This document shows positions 1 to 11,157 of a DNA stretch of 64,000 bases, in pieces. Every line of letters begins with the position of its first letter. Within the stretch, counting starts at the first letter, position 1. Under the pieces are notes generated by a model. The model saw only the letters and a list, made by a program, of their open reading frames with translations. It had not been told where the DNA came from and ran no database searches. A program made the position numbers and the translations under genes. The DNA is from Ephemerocybe angulata (Eukaryota > Basidiomycota > Agaricomycetes > Agaricales > Psathyrellaceae), in assembly GCA_013368325.1 (NCBI GenBank), contig JAACJK010000003.1:434001-498000 (forward strand), given 5' to 3'.

Positions 1-1071
1 GAACGGCAGCAGGAATCCTTTCTGCAAATTTCAGCACAATTAGCTGAGAGAATCGTCCATTTGACCATAGACTCAACGGCATTAGGTGGTGCTCTTAGCA
101 CGGACGGTACAAGGCTCGACTTGAGTTGAAGAGAGGGTCGTGGGGGGAGAATGGCGATCGTCTGATTCAAATAGCTTTTCTCGCGTCGGTCGGGTTGTAT
201 GGAGGGCGACAGAGCGCAACTTGCGAGACAGCGATACCGGCGGCTAGAGTGCGAGTGCATCCTCCTGGTAATCTAGAGAAGCGAAGTTAGGTTTGAAGAA
301 ATGACAATAGCTGCTCACCTCGCCAAAAGAGCGTCATAAAGAAACCTATCTTCTTACATGGCAGCATTGTAACATATTCCCGGCCTGGCTAGGACGCAGC
401 GGCAGATGCATGTCTACCGAAGTCCCCAAGGTCACAGCAGCAGGAGGCTGTGAGCCATGCGACGTATCTTCATCTAGGTCACGGCTATGGGGAGAACCGC
501 TCGAAGACTCTTGCCAGCCTGTGTTGCCGTGCGACCAATCCGAAGGAAAATTGTCAATTCTTCTACGGGGCAAATGCCTATGTTTCCCGATTTGAAGTTC
601 AGTCAGTATTATACTCGGAGAAGGGAAGAGCTTGAGCACGGCTTACGATGCGGCTTGAGGGACTGGACTCGGTGAAATGCCTGCAGAAGCAGACAACGAA
701 GTGCCGCAAACAACGAACTGCACATCCAATCGACTCAGACAGGGAACTCGCGGAGCAAGGTGTCGCCCTTCAAAAGCACTATCGCCATTTGAGCGGTGTT
801 TAGTCGAACACAGCGAGTGTGTGGATGCAGAGAACTATGTTGTCGTGGTCACTATACAAACTCGCCAAACGCCAACGGGCCCTATCATTGTGCCAAACAA
901 GCAACAACATTCTAAATATAGAACCTTGATAGGCGCCCTCAGCTGGAATGGGCGGACTAAGAAAAAGTTTGCAGAGACAGCTTCTTTCACGGCTCGTAGA
1001 AAATATAAGATACGTTGTATGCCTCAGAAATTAGGTTTAATTCACACTGGCTACACTCGTCCGTACCAAAA
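1..1071. other. No supported gene
   Basis: Several short open frames overlap on both strands. The longest starting at an ATG (plus, 677-1075, 132 codons) resembles no family I know and has no splice context. I see no repeats or RNA gene here. Confidence 0.5.
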
Positions 1072-1597
1072 CTAATCTTTCACACTTCTGTCCCGTCTAT
1101 TTTTCAGAAACATCGAGGCGAAGTCCTTCACCGGCCAAGCCTCAGGGTAGCCGCGAAAAAACGGGAACTGATCAATCACCTGAGGCATTCGAAAGTCAGG
1201 AGACCCTGATTGAGATGGGAACATGACGCGCTGCACTTACCGCATCCGTAAAATTGACCTGTTTTTTGGGGTCTTGGTCCTCGTAGAGGGATTCCGAAGT
1301 TCCCTCGAAATGCTTCAAGCAAAGTGCCTGAATCGCTAACTATCATCGATGATAGTAGATCCTTAGCAAAAAAACCGACAGAGGCTTTGGGAAGCATACC
1401 TGAACGACTCGATACGACACTTCATCCCAATCAAGCTTGTCTTTGAGAGAAAACCCACCATCGTTCGGCTTCCCTCTGCTTCCATGAGGCCGAGGGGGCT
1501 TAGCTTTGGCGGCGGCGGCGGCATCACGGAAAGGGAAATATGAGGCCTCTCCTTCTCGACGACGCAATGTGCCCACTGTGGCAGTTGTCACTGTCAT
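1072..1597 (-). CDS. Hypothetical protein, small lineage-specific family
   Basis: Three exons on the minus strand fit together: an exon from an ATG at 1597, a middle exon ending at a GTAAGT donor near 1240, and a last exon ending at TAG 1074-1072. The first exon is Ala/Pro/Lys-rich and ends in a D-W-D-E-V-S-Y-R motif. The last has an aromatic/acidic tail (FPFFRGYPEAWPV then FLKNRR). That tail, FPFF..Y...WP...F...LKN, resembles C-termini of unnamed agaricomycete proteins I have seen, but I cannot assign a function. About 130-140 residues, with no signal peptide or membrane helix. The start could lie further upstream in another exon. Confidence 0.5.
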
Positions 1598-1933
1598 ATC
1601 AGGGTCATCTATACGATGATTCAATGCCGCGAAATTTGGAAGAGGGTATATTGGAACAGACTTCGGTGTATGGAAGGCTCCGTTCCTTGGGCAACAATGC
1701 GCACCAAGGGAAAGCTCGTTCGATTGGTGGATACCACTTCATAATCAAGGCTGGAGCCTCTTTCATTGTACAATGGGAAGCTCGTCCGATTGGTGTGAGG
1801 GGAGTAGTGAGGGCGAAACATGATGGCTGTGTCTCGATTCGAAAGAGAGGATACATATATACTCGTGCCTATCACATGCTCTATATATGTATCACAGTGT
1901 ATATTTCGCAGATTCAAGCTCCAGCTCGTTCTT

Positions 1934-2781
1934 CTACTTCCTCAGCACCATCTCGCGATCTGACTTTCCCCGATATAGATATGTCTTCTGTGACTTCGAA
2001 GTGATCCAACTAAAAACACCGCTGTTTTCATGCAGACGGTAATCAGCCAGGGCCGGGTGCATGTCTCCAGGGTTGACGTCCCGCCAGTGATTCGTCTCGT
2101 CGCACACCCAGATTTGATAACTTTCACCATGTTTGTGCGTATAGAGATCCCCAGCTGCGGCCGACGATACCGAGCGGAACATCTCGACCGTAATTGCGGT
2201 GTTCCCGCTGGATTGGAAGATGCGGTAGCTGGAGTTGTTGCGTATCTTCTTGATATGAACATCGGTGCGAGGACTGGAGCCGGACGCTCGACGAACATCA
2301 TGGTCATCCGCAGGTGGATCGCCACCAGAGTCCTCCGGCAGTTCGAAACGTATGACACGAGGGGGGACCCCGGGGCGTTCCAAGCCAGAGCCCGAGCCTA
2401 TGATTGTAGAGTTCAGCCCGGTCGCTCACTACTCTACCTTTCAAATGACGTACCTGAGCTTGGCGGGGGAGCGTCAGCAGGAACAGGAACTTGAATCGAT
2501 TCGACGGTCGCCGGTGTTACTTGAACAGGAAGCGGGAGAATTTGGCTCTATTCCGTTCATAAGGGCTGAGTAGGTACGATACGGCCAAGACCCTCACCTC
2601 AGATAATCCATCCAAGGGAAATATTTGGTCTGCAACTCGAAATCCCTGAAAGAGACCTTAGTCCACGGCGATATCCACACCCTTTCATACGTACCGGGGA
2701 GACGACCTGGCGCCTTGATCCATACGGATTTCGACTGGCGTGAAGACGATATTGGGGCTTAGAAACCCTGCCGTCTTTCAT
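1934..2781 (-). CDS. Hypothetical protein, four exons
   Basis: Starts at ATG 2781. Exon 1 ends at GTACGT near 2692; short exons follow at about 2641-2594 and 2540-2455; the main exon runs from about 2401 to TAG at 1934. Introns of 50 bp or so have normal donors and acceptors and keep phase. The large exon encodes about 155 residues with an acidic linker (PEDSGGDPPADDHD) followed by a more ordered, aromatic-rich part (Y-Q-I-W-V-C-D, H-W-R-D-V). No recognised domain. It lies downstream of, and on the same strand as, the WD40 gene at 2925-4555, with only about 140 bp between them. Confidence 0.5.
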
Positions 2782-2924
2782 TGTAAGGGGTACGCTCGAG
2801 AAGAAAGGCAGGGAGAGACTGAGGGACCACGCATGTTCGGGATTCGTTATAAACGATTCTAGACGACATTTCGGGAGCGATAGTCACAAAACAATGTCAC
2901 TGATGGAGAGAAATTACTGAAACG

Positions 2925-4555
2925 CTACGGAAAAGAAGGATCGGACACGAAGCCATAGAAAAGGAAAGCATAATAGGCGAGGACGACCATGATCACGACG
3001 ATTGCAATTCCGGCCCAGATAAGCTTCCTCAAATAAGTGAGTAACTTGCTCCATGCCGACACCTATAGAAGGTACGGGTTAGCAGATTCTGAAGAGCAGA
3101 GGGATGGAAACGTTGACCTTCTGAGTGGTCCAAATTACAATTGATGCTCGATTCAGAGGCTCGGAGGAACCAGTTGCAAGCAGGTGGTATGAGCCAACTT
3201 GGACAGACTATGGTTCATCTCAACGGCGCACACAAGTCGGATAGTAAGAGGACGAACTGCTACGGATTGAATTGCAAGTACACCTTGTTAAACGCGAGGG
3301 TCAGAAGGGTGCATTTAGGCGGCGTTGATATAGGCTACTCACCGGTGCAGTCATGTACCATAGTCTCCTGTATGTTCTGTTCAGCCAGGCAACAGAGGAC
3401 TGCATCGCCTTCGGCGCTGCCGTGGAAAACGTGGTCACTTCCTACGAAAGCCATGTCGAAAGGGAAATTCCTTCCATCCGGTATTCCGACACGAAGCTTC
3501 CCCACACGGACCAAGCGATTCGCCTCGAGAGTGTAGATATCCACACCGTCTTGTAGGTTCCAGATGACTAGCATTTTTGAACGTTCATTCCATTTCATGG
3601 AACCACTGGTCGATACAGTCTTTAGAGCACTCTCCATGCAAGGCGACTAGAAGTGTCGACTCACATAGACGTATCCATCACCTCCCGCCAGAGCCTCTTC
3701 TTCGTCACTAAGTCCCATGCGACACTTTTATAGCGTAAGAGGAGGGCCAAGGAGAAACCGTTCGAACTTACATGATACCAGAGTCGAGGTAACCCACCAT
3801 AACGGCAGTGGAAGTGCTACCATTATTGAAAAAGATTACACTGCGAGGTGTCCCCTCTTCATGGAGCAGATGACCATCCTTGATACCAGCCAGGTCTGCG
3901 TGGACTCGAGCAAACGCTAGAGAAACGGTCGTTATCAGCACTTCGACTCGAGAGGAGGAACTCGAATGTGAGTAACTCACTGGGAACTGGTTCGAAGGTG
4001 ATATCATAGAAGTGAATGCCACCCTTACCGACAACTGCGACTGTTTTCTCGTGAATGTCGATGCATTCAATAGGGTGCTCCATGACGGTCTCTTTGACCA
4101 GCGAGCTGAATACTCGCTGAGAACCTCGGTAAGTAGCAGCTGACGAACAAGGTAGCGCTCAACTTACTTCCTTCGCCTCTTTCTTCCACAGTCTCAAAGT
4201 TCCACGGTGGCCAGCGCTTACGAAGTACAGCTTACCACTCCATTTGGGATAACTTATCCATCGTAGAGATGTTACGGGCCCTTGGAGAGATGGCAATTCG
4301 ATGGGAGTGATTGGTCTATGGTTCAAGTCCAAGACATAAACACGCCCATCGTCGCCTGGAAAAGGGTCAGCAAGAGTACTTATGGAAAGAGTTTCCCACA
4401 CCTCCTGAGAGCAAGTATCGCCCATCACCAGAGAATTGGAGATCGTTGATTGGCGCCGTGTTGGCAGAGCCGCGCCAAAGGGGGACGTAAGTGGGCATCT
4501 CAGTAACGTCGTCAAGAATATGGTTTCGGAAGGAGCGCAGCGGTGAATATATCAT
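2925..4555 (-). CDS. WD40-repeat protein with C-terminal transmembrane segment
   Basis: At least seven exons on the minus strand. WD-type strands are visible in order: INDLQFSGDGRYLLSGG at the N-terminus, then GRVYVLDL, a TLRLWKK blade end, IECIDIHEKTVAVVG, KMLVIWNLQ, and a last blade LLATGSS...ASIVIW. The last exon (3062-2925, 46 codons, phase 0) encodes a hydrophobic helix of about 25 residues (LIWAGIAIVVIMVVLAYYAF) just before the stop. A propeller followed by one C-terminal membrane anchor recalls Sec12/PREB-type ER proteins, but the match is architectural only. A second gene with the same plan lies at 9473-11157. Some internal exon edges (3207-3700, 4080-4160) are uncertain. The start at ATG 4555 was chosen by analogy with that second gene, where blade 1 also begins soon after the Met. 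Confidence 0.6.
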
Positions 4556-4748
4556 GAAGTTAACAATGTACACGAGGATGCAGCCAACCTGTTCGGCACT
4601 GATGTTCCGAATTAAAGACTATCACGGGTCGACGGAATGGCTGAGAACAACAGGATAGCCAAAGTCGTGGCTCAATCGCCTTTTGGCTATGTCGTATAGA
4701 AATCTGATATGTGACAATCAGTGAACAATGAGGTCGGAAATGAAGGCG

Positions 4749-5138
4749 CTAACACACGCACGCCTTGATCGCTGCAGTTAGGAAGGGGAGGGTGTCCGTT
4801 CGTAGGTTAACAAAGGTCTTCCGCTTCCCCACTTGCAATGCGACAATATCTCCTCTCCACTCATAAGCGGGGCACAGCTCCCGTAGCCCCTCGTTGACAG
4901 CATTCTGCAGAGAGAATCTGTGATGAAGGCGAACAGAAGTGGTGTCCCCAGCGATGCTAATGTGCACGAGGGTACTCCGAACGGGGGCTTCAATGGATGG
5001 GTTTAGGATGGAGGAAACGACCGGATATAGTCTTTTGTCGCATGTGTAGGTCGGAATTTTGACCCTTCGACCAAGGGAAGGGACGGAGGACGGAAAGTGA
5101 AGGACCAAAATTGGCGAACTGGGAGTGAGGGGCTGCAT
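4749..5138 (-). CDS. Hypothetical protein with W-R-G-D motif
   Basis: One exon from ATG 5138, open for about 125 codons; the real gene probably splices near the end of this frame into an exon at about 4700-4620 (RFLYDIAKRRLSHDFGYP). The C-terminal half holds YEWRGDIVALQVGKRK followed by VNLRTD. A related motif, VWRGEVIAFQLDR, occurs in the gene at 24264-24900, so the window has two members of one uncharacterised family. No signal peptide or membrane helix. Function unknown. It sits just upstream of the WD40 gene on the same strand. Confidence 0.5.
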   Translation of the reverse strand: MQPLTPSSPILVLHFPSSVPSLGRRVKIPTYTCDKRLYPVVSSILNPSIEAPVRSTLVHISIAGDTTSVRLHHRFSLQNAVNEGLRELCPAYEWRGDIVALQVGKRKTFVNLRTDTLPFLTAAIKACVC

Positions 5139-5277
5139 GGACCTTCGGAATGTTGGTCTGGGGAAGGAATATTGCGGGATTTATAGGGGTCAGACCTCGC
5201 CTCATGTTCTCGCTTCTCAGTCAACTGGTCACAGGTATGTTCCTTCATACGGAGCAAGGGCACGCGTAGATTCTACC

Positions 5278-5855
5278 CTAAGGGATCGTAATTGTAAACG
5301 GTGCAGGGATGTCCCATTTTCCTCCAGGATATTCCGGACAGTGGGGTCGAGTGCATGCCTTCTGCGCGAACCTGATGAGCCGGCGTATGCTCAGTCACAT
5401 CCAAAAACGAAAGAAGGCCAACTCACGCCGCAACTATCGCATCCAATGCGCTGGACACCCTCATACTTATATACATTCCGCTTTCATTCTTCTCGAGTAT
5501 GACCAAATCTCCACGGATTTGGCAATAGTTGTCGATGTTCTTCAAACACGCATTAAGGGGAGCGTCAGGATGGGTCACAACATGCATCTCGAAGTGCCTT
5601 CTTGTCGCCGTGGCATATCGGTTGGTATTTGGAGCCGTCGCAGTTGTGATATGATGACTGGATCCGGGATTGTGTGGGGAGAACACATGCTCCAGTCCCA
5701 GCACGTTGGCACCAAAGACGGGGACTTTGCATGGGACATGCACTCCATCCTCTGCTTTAATATGGATTGCCCAGACTTCAGTCTACCGTCCAAAGTTTAT
5801 TAGCATGTTCATTAAATATATCGTTCCTTATACTCACCATCAAGTTACTGGCCAT
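5278..5855 (-). CDS. Hypothetical protein, three exons
   Basis: A very short first exon (ATG at 5855, then GCC A) splices through a GTAACT donor to an exon giving WAIHIKAEDGVHVPCK, about 5778-5430, and then a last exon ending ...WDIPAPFTITIP at TAG 5280-5278. Phases match at both junctions. About 150 residues, rich in His, with Cys-Pro pairs (VPCK, CTRPHCPEYPGG). No domain recognised. The tiny first exon was chosen because the alternative donor 12 bp downstream gives a stop, so it is the weakest part of the model. Confidence 0.45.
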
Positions 5856-6583
5856 GTTCGATTGTGGACGAGAGAGCCTGTCAAATCGTAAACGGGCACT
5901 GGGCTGGACTGTTGGGTAAGGCATTATTTTGTGACAGCTTTAAGGGCATCGCGAGAGCCTGCGGTCTAATGGGGAGGAGATATGTGGCAGATCATATGGG
6001 CATTCCGCTCCAGATTTCTGAAAGCGCCGATGGCCCAATAACCATTAAACCATAGGGTCTTTCCGAAGATCGGTGACGCGGACGGCTCCAAAAACCCAAA
6101 TCCGTGTATTTGTAACTGTTACAAATAAAAGCCATTGCGGCCATTGGGCTTTGTTCGGTGCGGTTTGGCCGAATTTGCTTCAGGGACCAGCGGTTCGCCG
6201 TGGTTCACCTTTCCCAAGGATCGCTCGTGGCAAGCATCTAGACACCTCCCTGACACACCCTCTATCAGAACCTTCTACGAATCGGAGAGTATGTAGACCG
6301 CAAGCCATGTGAGGCCTCTTTTTAATTTCCGGGTTCAGGTGTTATCGTTGATGAAGAAAAGGGTGCTGACTTCACTCACAACTTGTACAGATCCTGGTGT
6401 TGGTCCGAAAGACAATCACAGGGAAAATCTAGAGTAATTTTGGGGTCAAGATGGGAGTTACCTCGGACATGGCCCCGAGAAGCCCGCTTGCAAGTCGCTA
6501 CCGCCCTCTCAGTCAAGTCTCAGTGAACCTTGTGCTTGGACCTAGCTTGGACCCCCAGTTTCTTTCGTTTTATCCCGAATACG
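5856..6583. other. Intergenic, no gene seen
   Basis: Divergent intergenic region between the minus-strand genes and the plus-strand gene starting at 6584. Only short, unconvincing frames. A CT-rich stretch lies just before the ATG at 6584. Confidence 0.5.
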
Positions 6584-9286
6584 ATGCGTAGAACGACCCG
6601 ATCTCGATCTGCTTCCATGCATCCCTCTGTAACCCCTGAACCTCAAGCCTCTTCCTCGACCCAGACGTTGCCTAAACCGCTGAAAAAGAGACTGGCAAAA
6701 AGCAGCGACAATCCTTTTCTGAGTGGACCGACCCCACTGGAGATTGATAGCTCTGCAAAAGGAGTAGAGGTAGCTACATTTAGCCCCCTACCTTCCATCT
6801 TGGTACTAAACTAAATCATCGCGAATCTATCTCCCAAAATCAAGGACTCGACTGGAACAGACACGGATACATCGACTGTCACTGGGAGTAAGAGGGGTAG
6901 GGGTAGGAAACCTAAGAAACCTGGCAAAGAGAAAGGGGATGAAACCACGGTAAGCGAGCCTAAAGCATCTTCGTCACTTGTTACTGACGAAAGGCCCACA
7001 CAGAGCTCTTCATCTGACACCAATATGGAAAACTTGAGCGTTCCTGGCAGTTTCGATATCGAGGGTGCTGTAACGCCGCCTCCTGAAGAGGTTCCCACAA
7101 CCTCAAAGACGAAGAACGCTGAGGTAGGTCTCGTGAAACTATCACACATTCGCTTTCTGAACTCTGGATTCAGAAGCAAGCCACTCCGCTTGGATCAGAT
7201 GTCGATGCGACCCCCAGACCCAACAGGATTACTGTCAGTCGATCCGCGCCCTTCCTGATCCTTGAAAAGTTCCTGACTTTCATTATTAGTCCTTTCTCCA
7301 TACTCCACTTCGCCTTCTGGGCACGTTGACCGGTGGTTCAGGCAACGAAAATCCAACAAGACCTGAGGATGGGCAGGAAGATTTCGACCCCGACCCAGCG
7401 CATGATATGGAGAGGGGGGCGGGTCGTGCTTCGAAGCCACCCTCCAAGACCGTGAAGAAGAAAGTCGTTGATACAGGAGGCGAGAAGGGAAAAGGAGTAG
7501 AAAGGGGTGAGAAGGGAAAGGGAATAGGGAAAAGTTCGAAGGGAAAGGGAGTCGAAAAGAGTTCGAAGGGAAAGGGAGTCGAAAGGGGCGGTAAGAAGAG
7601 AGCGGTTCCACAGGGTGGCGCTTCCGAAGGTGGTAGTGGTGGTAATTCTGGGGGAGGAGGAGGGAGTGGCGGTGGTGCCGATTCTGGGGGTGGAGGAGGA
7701 GGTGGTGAAGATTCGGGGGGAGGAGGGGGCGGTGGTGACGATTCGGGGGGAGGAGGGGGCGGTGGTGACGATTCGGGGGAGGAGGGGGTGGTGGTGACGA
7801 TTCTGGGGGAGGAGGGAGCGGCGGTGGTGCCGATTCTGGAGGGGGAGGGAGCGGCGGTGGTGCCGATTCTGGAGGGGGAGGGAGTGGCGGTGGTGCCGAT
7901 TCTGGAGGTGGTGGTGGCGGAGGAGGTGGTGGTGGCGGAGGCGGAGGAGGAGGAGGCAGCGACGGTGAGGAGGATATCGATGATGATGATGACGATGAAA
8001 ACGATGAAAACGATGTCTTGGGGCAGCTATACTCCTTCATCGGGAACGCTATGTTGGAGATGAAGGAGGAGATCGCGAAAACGGAACAAAAGTCTCGCGA
8101 TCTGCTAACAACTCAAATGGCGGCACAGACCCAAACCTTCCAGGCGCTCATTCAGGGCAGTTCGAACCGAGCACCAACACCTAGTCGCCATGGGGCGGGA
8201 GAAGTCACGTCCTTACTGACGCGCTACGCCAAACACCCGAAGAAGAATCTACATCGCGTGAGTTATCTGTCGTTCTATTAGGCTCATCCTTGACTAACAA
8301 CTGATAATTAGAGATACCTAAGAGACTATGTCGACCGCCATTTACTCAAGTTGGGAGACGATGGCGAGGATCTTGATGACGAAGAAGAAGCTCAAACTCC
8401 CCGACCATCTCCTGGGGAGAAAGGGGCCGCAGTCTATGAGCACTTCAATCCTTTGACGCCTACCGAAATAAGACGACACTCTCAAGGTCATCGAAACCGC
8501 ATCATAATAACCATCGAGGACTTCCGCTACGATTTCAATTCGTCTGTCGCGTCGAGGTTCAACCAAGATGCGATATACGTCGCTACTTCTGGCTTTCTAA
8601 AGGCCCTGAAACGCGGCGCCTATAACCAAACCCACGATGATAAGAAGATACCTGAAGAGCTTTTGGGGGATTACACCGTCGCGGCAATGAAGCAATATTT
8701 CGGCTACCTGAAGGGACGCTACGACATTCATTGCAACGAGAACGCTGAAACTATACTATCGGAAGAACGATCGAGGAAGGCCCGACGTGAAAGGAGACAA
8801 ACCGTGAGTGCGATGGACTTTTCTTCAGTCTTTAACCGAACTGACCTTCATGGTGAACAGTTGTACGACCAAAGGGCTTCGGTGATGGACCTTGATCCCG
8901 ATTACCGTCACCATTATCCGCTCCTCGAACTGGCCGGAGTCAGTTCCATGAGCGACGATGAGGAGCGAGAGGATCAGATACACGGTGTGCCCACTACCGT
9001 CTACCATGTAGTTCGGCCGCGGTGGAGAAGTGAAGCGCTAACAAACCTCTACCGTGCGTTGGATAGTCAATACCAGGCAATTCGGAGCAGTAAGGCGGTC
9101 GGAAGACGTCGGATGGCTGGGTCCCAGCCTCGGATTCGGATTCGCGTTGAAACGAACCCCAAGATTGAAGATCCTCCTGCGGTTCCTGGCTTACCTCGAA
9201 ATTGCTACGATAAACGTTGGTTGGATGACAGGATGGGATTTGAGGTGGCCCTGTTGCAGATAGACGACGACGATTACGAATTTTGA
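6584..9286 (+). CDS. Expanded-family agaricomycete protein, Gly-rich linker, one frameshift
   Basis: Six exons: 6584-6769, 6845-7123, 7174-7233, 7290-8257, 8312-8803 and 8861-9286, with phase-0 junctions throughout. The N-terminus is Ser/Thr/Pro/Lys-rich and probably disordered. Exon 4 holds Lys-Gly repeats (KGKGVEKSS) then a long Gly/Ser/Asp minisatellite. The C-terminal part is well ordered: RYLRDYVDRHLLKLG, DFRYDFNSSVASRFNQ, AAMKQYFGYLKGRYD, RRERRQTLYDQR, GVSSMSDDEERED, RWRSEALTNLYRALD, and a final LPRNCYDKRWLDD. This set of motifs is typical of a multi-copy agaricomycete family of unknown function. In exon 4 the frame moves by -1 at a five-G run (7775-7779) where the neighbouring repeat units have six Gs, so as sequenced the protein is interrupted. 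Either the allele is broken or the G-run was miscounted. Confidence 0.75.
7640..7965 (+). repeat. G-rich coding minisatellite, 30/33-bp units
   Basis: Tandem units of about 30 bp (GATTC + G-run + AGGAGG... + GGTGGTGAC) followed by 33-bp units ending GGTGGTGCC. They encode Asp-Ser-(Gly)n repeats. One unit is 29 bp long because its G-run has five instead of six Gs. The array ends in a run of GGAGGT triplets. Confidence 0.85.
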
Positions 9287-9472
9287 CATGTACGCTAAAA
9301 TACGCAGAATATGTATGGACCAGGCTGATTGCCACGGAAATTCGCTTATTCCACACGATTTTGGTTCGAAACATGAGGATACCACGCAATTTCAGGGTCC
9401 ATCATGTATAAAAGCTGGAAAGAAATTCCCGGCGCAACGTGCAGAACCCCACGCGGCATACACACTACAACT

Positions 9473-11157
9473 ATGGATTTTACCCAACACTCCGTCCTCC
9501 GTAACGCTCATCGGGTGAGAATTACCGCCCTCGACTTTTCTCTCGATGGAAAGACTATAGCCAGTGGAGACGCGAATGGTTGTGTTGTCCTGTGGGATTC
9601 GGAGACTGGGCGGGAGAAGGGGCAAACATTGATCGACGCTTTCGAGGGTGAAGCGGACGCCATAACGTCCCTAGCTTTCGACAATCAAGACCATAATGCC
9701 TTGTTTGTGGGTTGCAGCAGCGGTCGGGCCTTTTATCAAGAGACGACCAAGGTAAGCGTACCCACTTTCAGAGGGTGCTTCGTCTGATCATTCCTGGACG
9801 AAGGGAACTTCGAACGAAATCAGCATGGATGCTCTCGGTGCACCGATTGATGGTATGGCCGTTGGCAGATGCTCCAGGATCGCGGCGCTTGCACTTGGAG
9901 TAGAGGTCCACATCCTTCGCCCATTGCTACCGGGTGGATGGAAATCAACGGCCAATTTTCGCGCCCCTCCCACGAATGACGAGGAAGACTTAGCAGTTGC
10001 CCGAGGATTGCATTTTTGCAGTTACGATTCGGCACTAATCGTGTCTTTCCTGAAACAAGGAATCATGTCAGTGATCTTGCAGTTTCGTACTATGCGAGCC
10101 CAAATAACAAACCGAGTCCTAGGTGCTGGAGCGTGGAGACCTGTCAGCAGATATGGGCAATACACCCCCCTCACGCAGGAGCGCTTATCGGCTCCTCGCA
10201 GCTTTCTCCTCTAGGTGACATGATCGCCACAACGAACCTTTCGAACGGAATAGACGTATATTCCACGGGGACCAGGAGTTGGATGAAATCCATGCCGCTA
10301 GACCTGGACCCAGCTCGTAACAAGCCGCTGGGAATCGCCTTTGTGAAAGAGGGCGCGGGCTTGCTATGCGGGGCCCACCACGGGGAAGTGCAGATCTGGG
10401 ACGTCAAGAACGGCCCCGTGACTCAGACTCTCGTGCACGATGGTGAGTACCCTCTCCAAGCGCCAGTCAGTAACATTGAGCTGATAGCATAACAAGATAC
10501 CCTGATTTCAGTTCTTGCGGTTGGTCCTTGTTTTATCACGTCGTTCCGATCTTCTAACGTACAGACACAGGCCAGAGTTCGAGGAACGGACGAGTTTATA
10601 GCCACGGCAAACGATAAAACCATAATCGTCTGGAAGATGAAAGATTGTGAGTTGAGACCGTCTTTCGTCCTGACATCCCACTGACCTCGAGCTAGATCAT
10701 ACCGTGCGGCGGAAGGTCACGGCCGCATGGAAGAAGGTGAAGGTAAATGAGTCTTCAGTTCTCCAAAGTTGGCCGCCTCTTTATTCGACCTTCAGATGCA
10801 AACTTCCGGGCGCATGCCCCCCGACAACCAATTAGCCGTTTGGGTACTGGTTCTTCTTGTTTTACTTCCCCAAGGAGCCTTGGTACGTTGTCACCTTCGC
10901 TACCCACCTGGCGCAGACGATGACCTAGCCGGTTCAGGGGACTTTCTTCAGCATCATCGTCAACTTCCTTCTCAACCTCTGGACTCTGCGACTGGTGCCC
11001 TTTCTCTACGCGTCCAAAGAACGGCCTTCTCAGTTCGTGGAGGACGTAAGTAGGGCTTTGAGAGATAGCCTTCTTACTTGGCTCGGGATCGAGATTATCC
11101 CAGAGCCAAAATGGTGCACTTTGTGGTTGTGTGTTAGCGTCAGCGACGGGCCTCTGA
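9473..11157 (+). CDS. WD40-repeat protein with C-terminal hydrophobic segments
   Basis: Eight exons keep phase: 9473-9751, 9804-10066, 10117-10442, 10512-10646, 10696-10742, 10796-10882, 10929-11045, 11104-11157; 342 residues before TGA. Blade motifs: ITALDFSLDGKTIASGDANG...VVLWD, ITSLAFD, GDMIATTNLSNGIDVYST, GAGLLCGAHHGEVQIWD, and DEFIATANDKTIIVWKMKD. After the propeller comes a short basic stretch (VRRKVTAAWKKVK), then a hydrophobic helix (LAVWVLVLLVLLP) and a second hydrophobic stretch (FFSIIVNFLLNLW). The plan, propeller then C-terminal membrane part, matches the minus-strand gene at 2925-4555, and both begin with a WD blade near residue 10-45. They could be distant paralogues. Likely an anchored scaffold on an internal membrane; that is inference from architecture only. 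Confidence 0.7.

Noticed and set aside
7195..8040. Minus-strand Pro-rich frame of 281 codons
   Set aside because: Mirror of the Gly-rich minisatellite on the plus strand.
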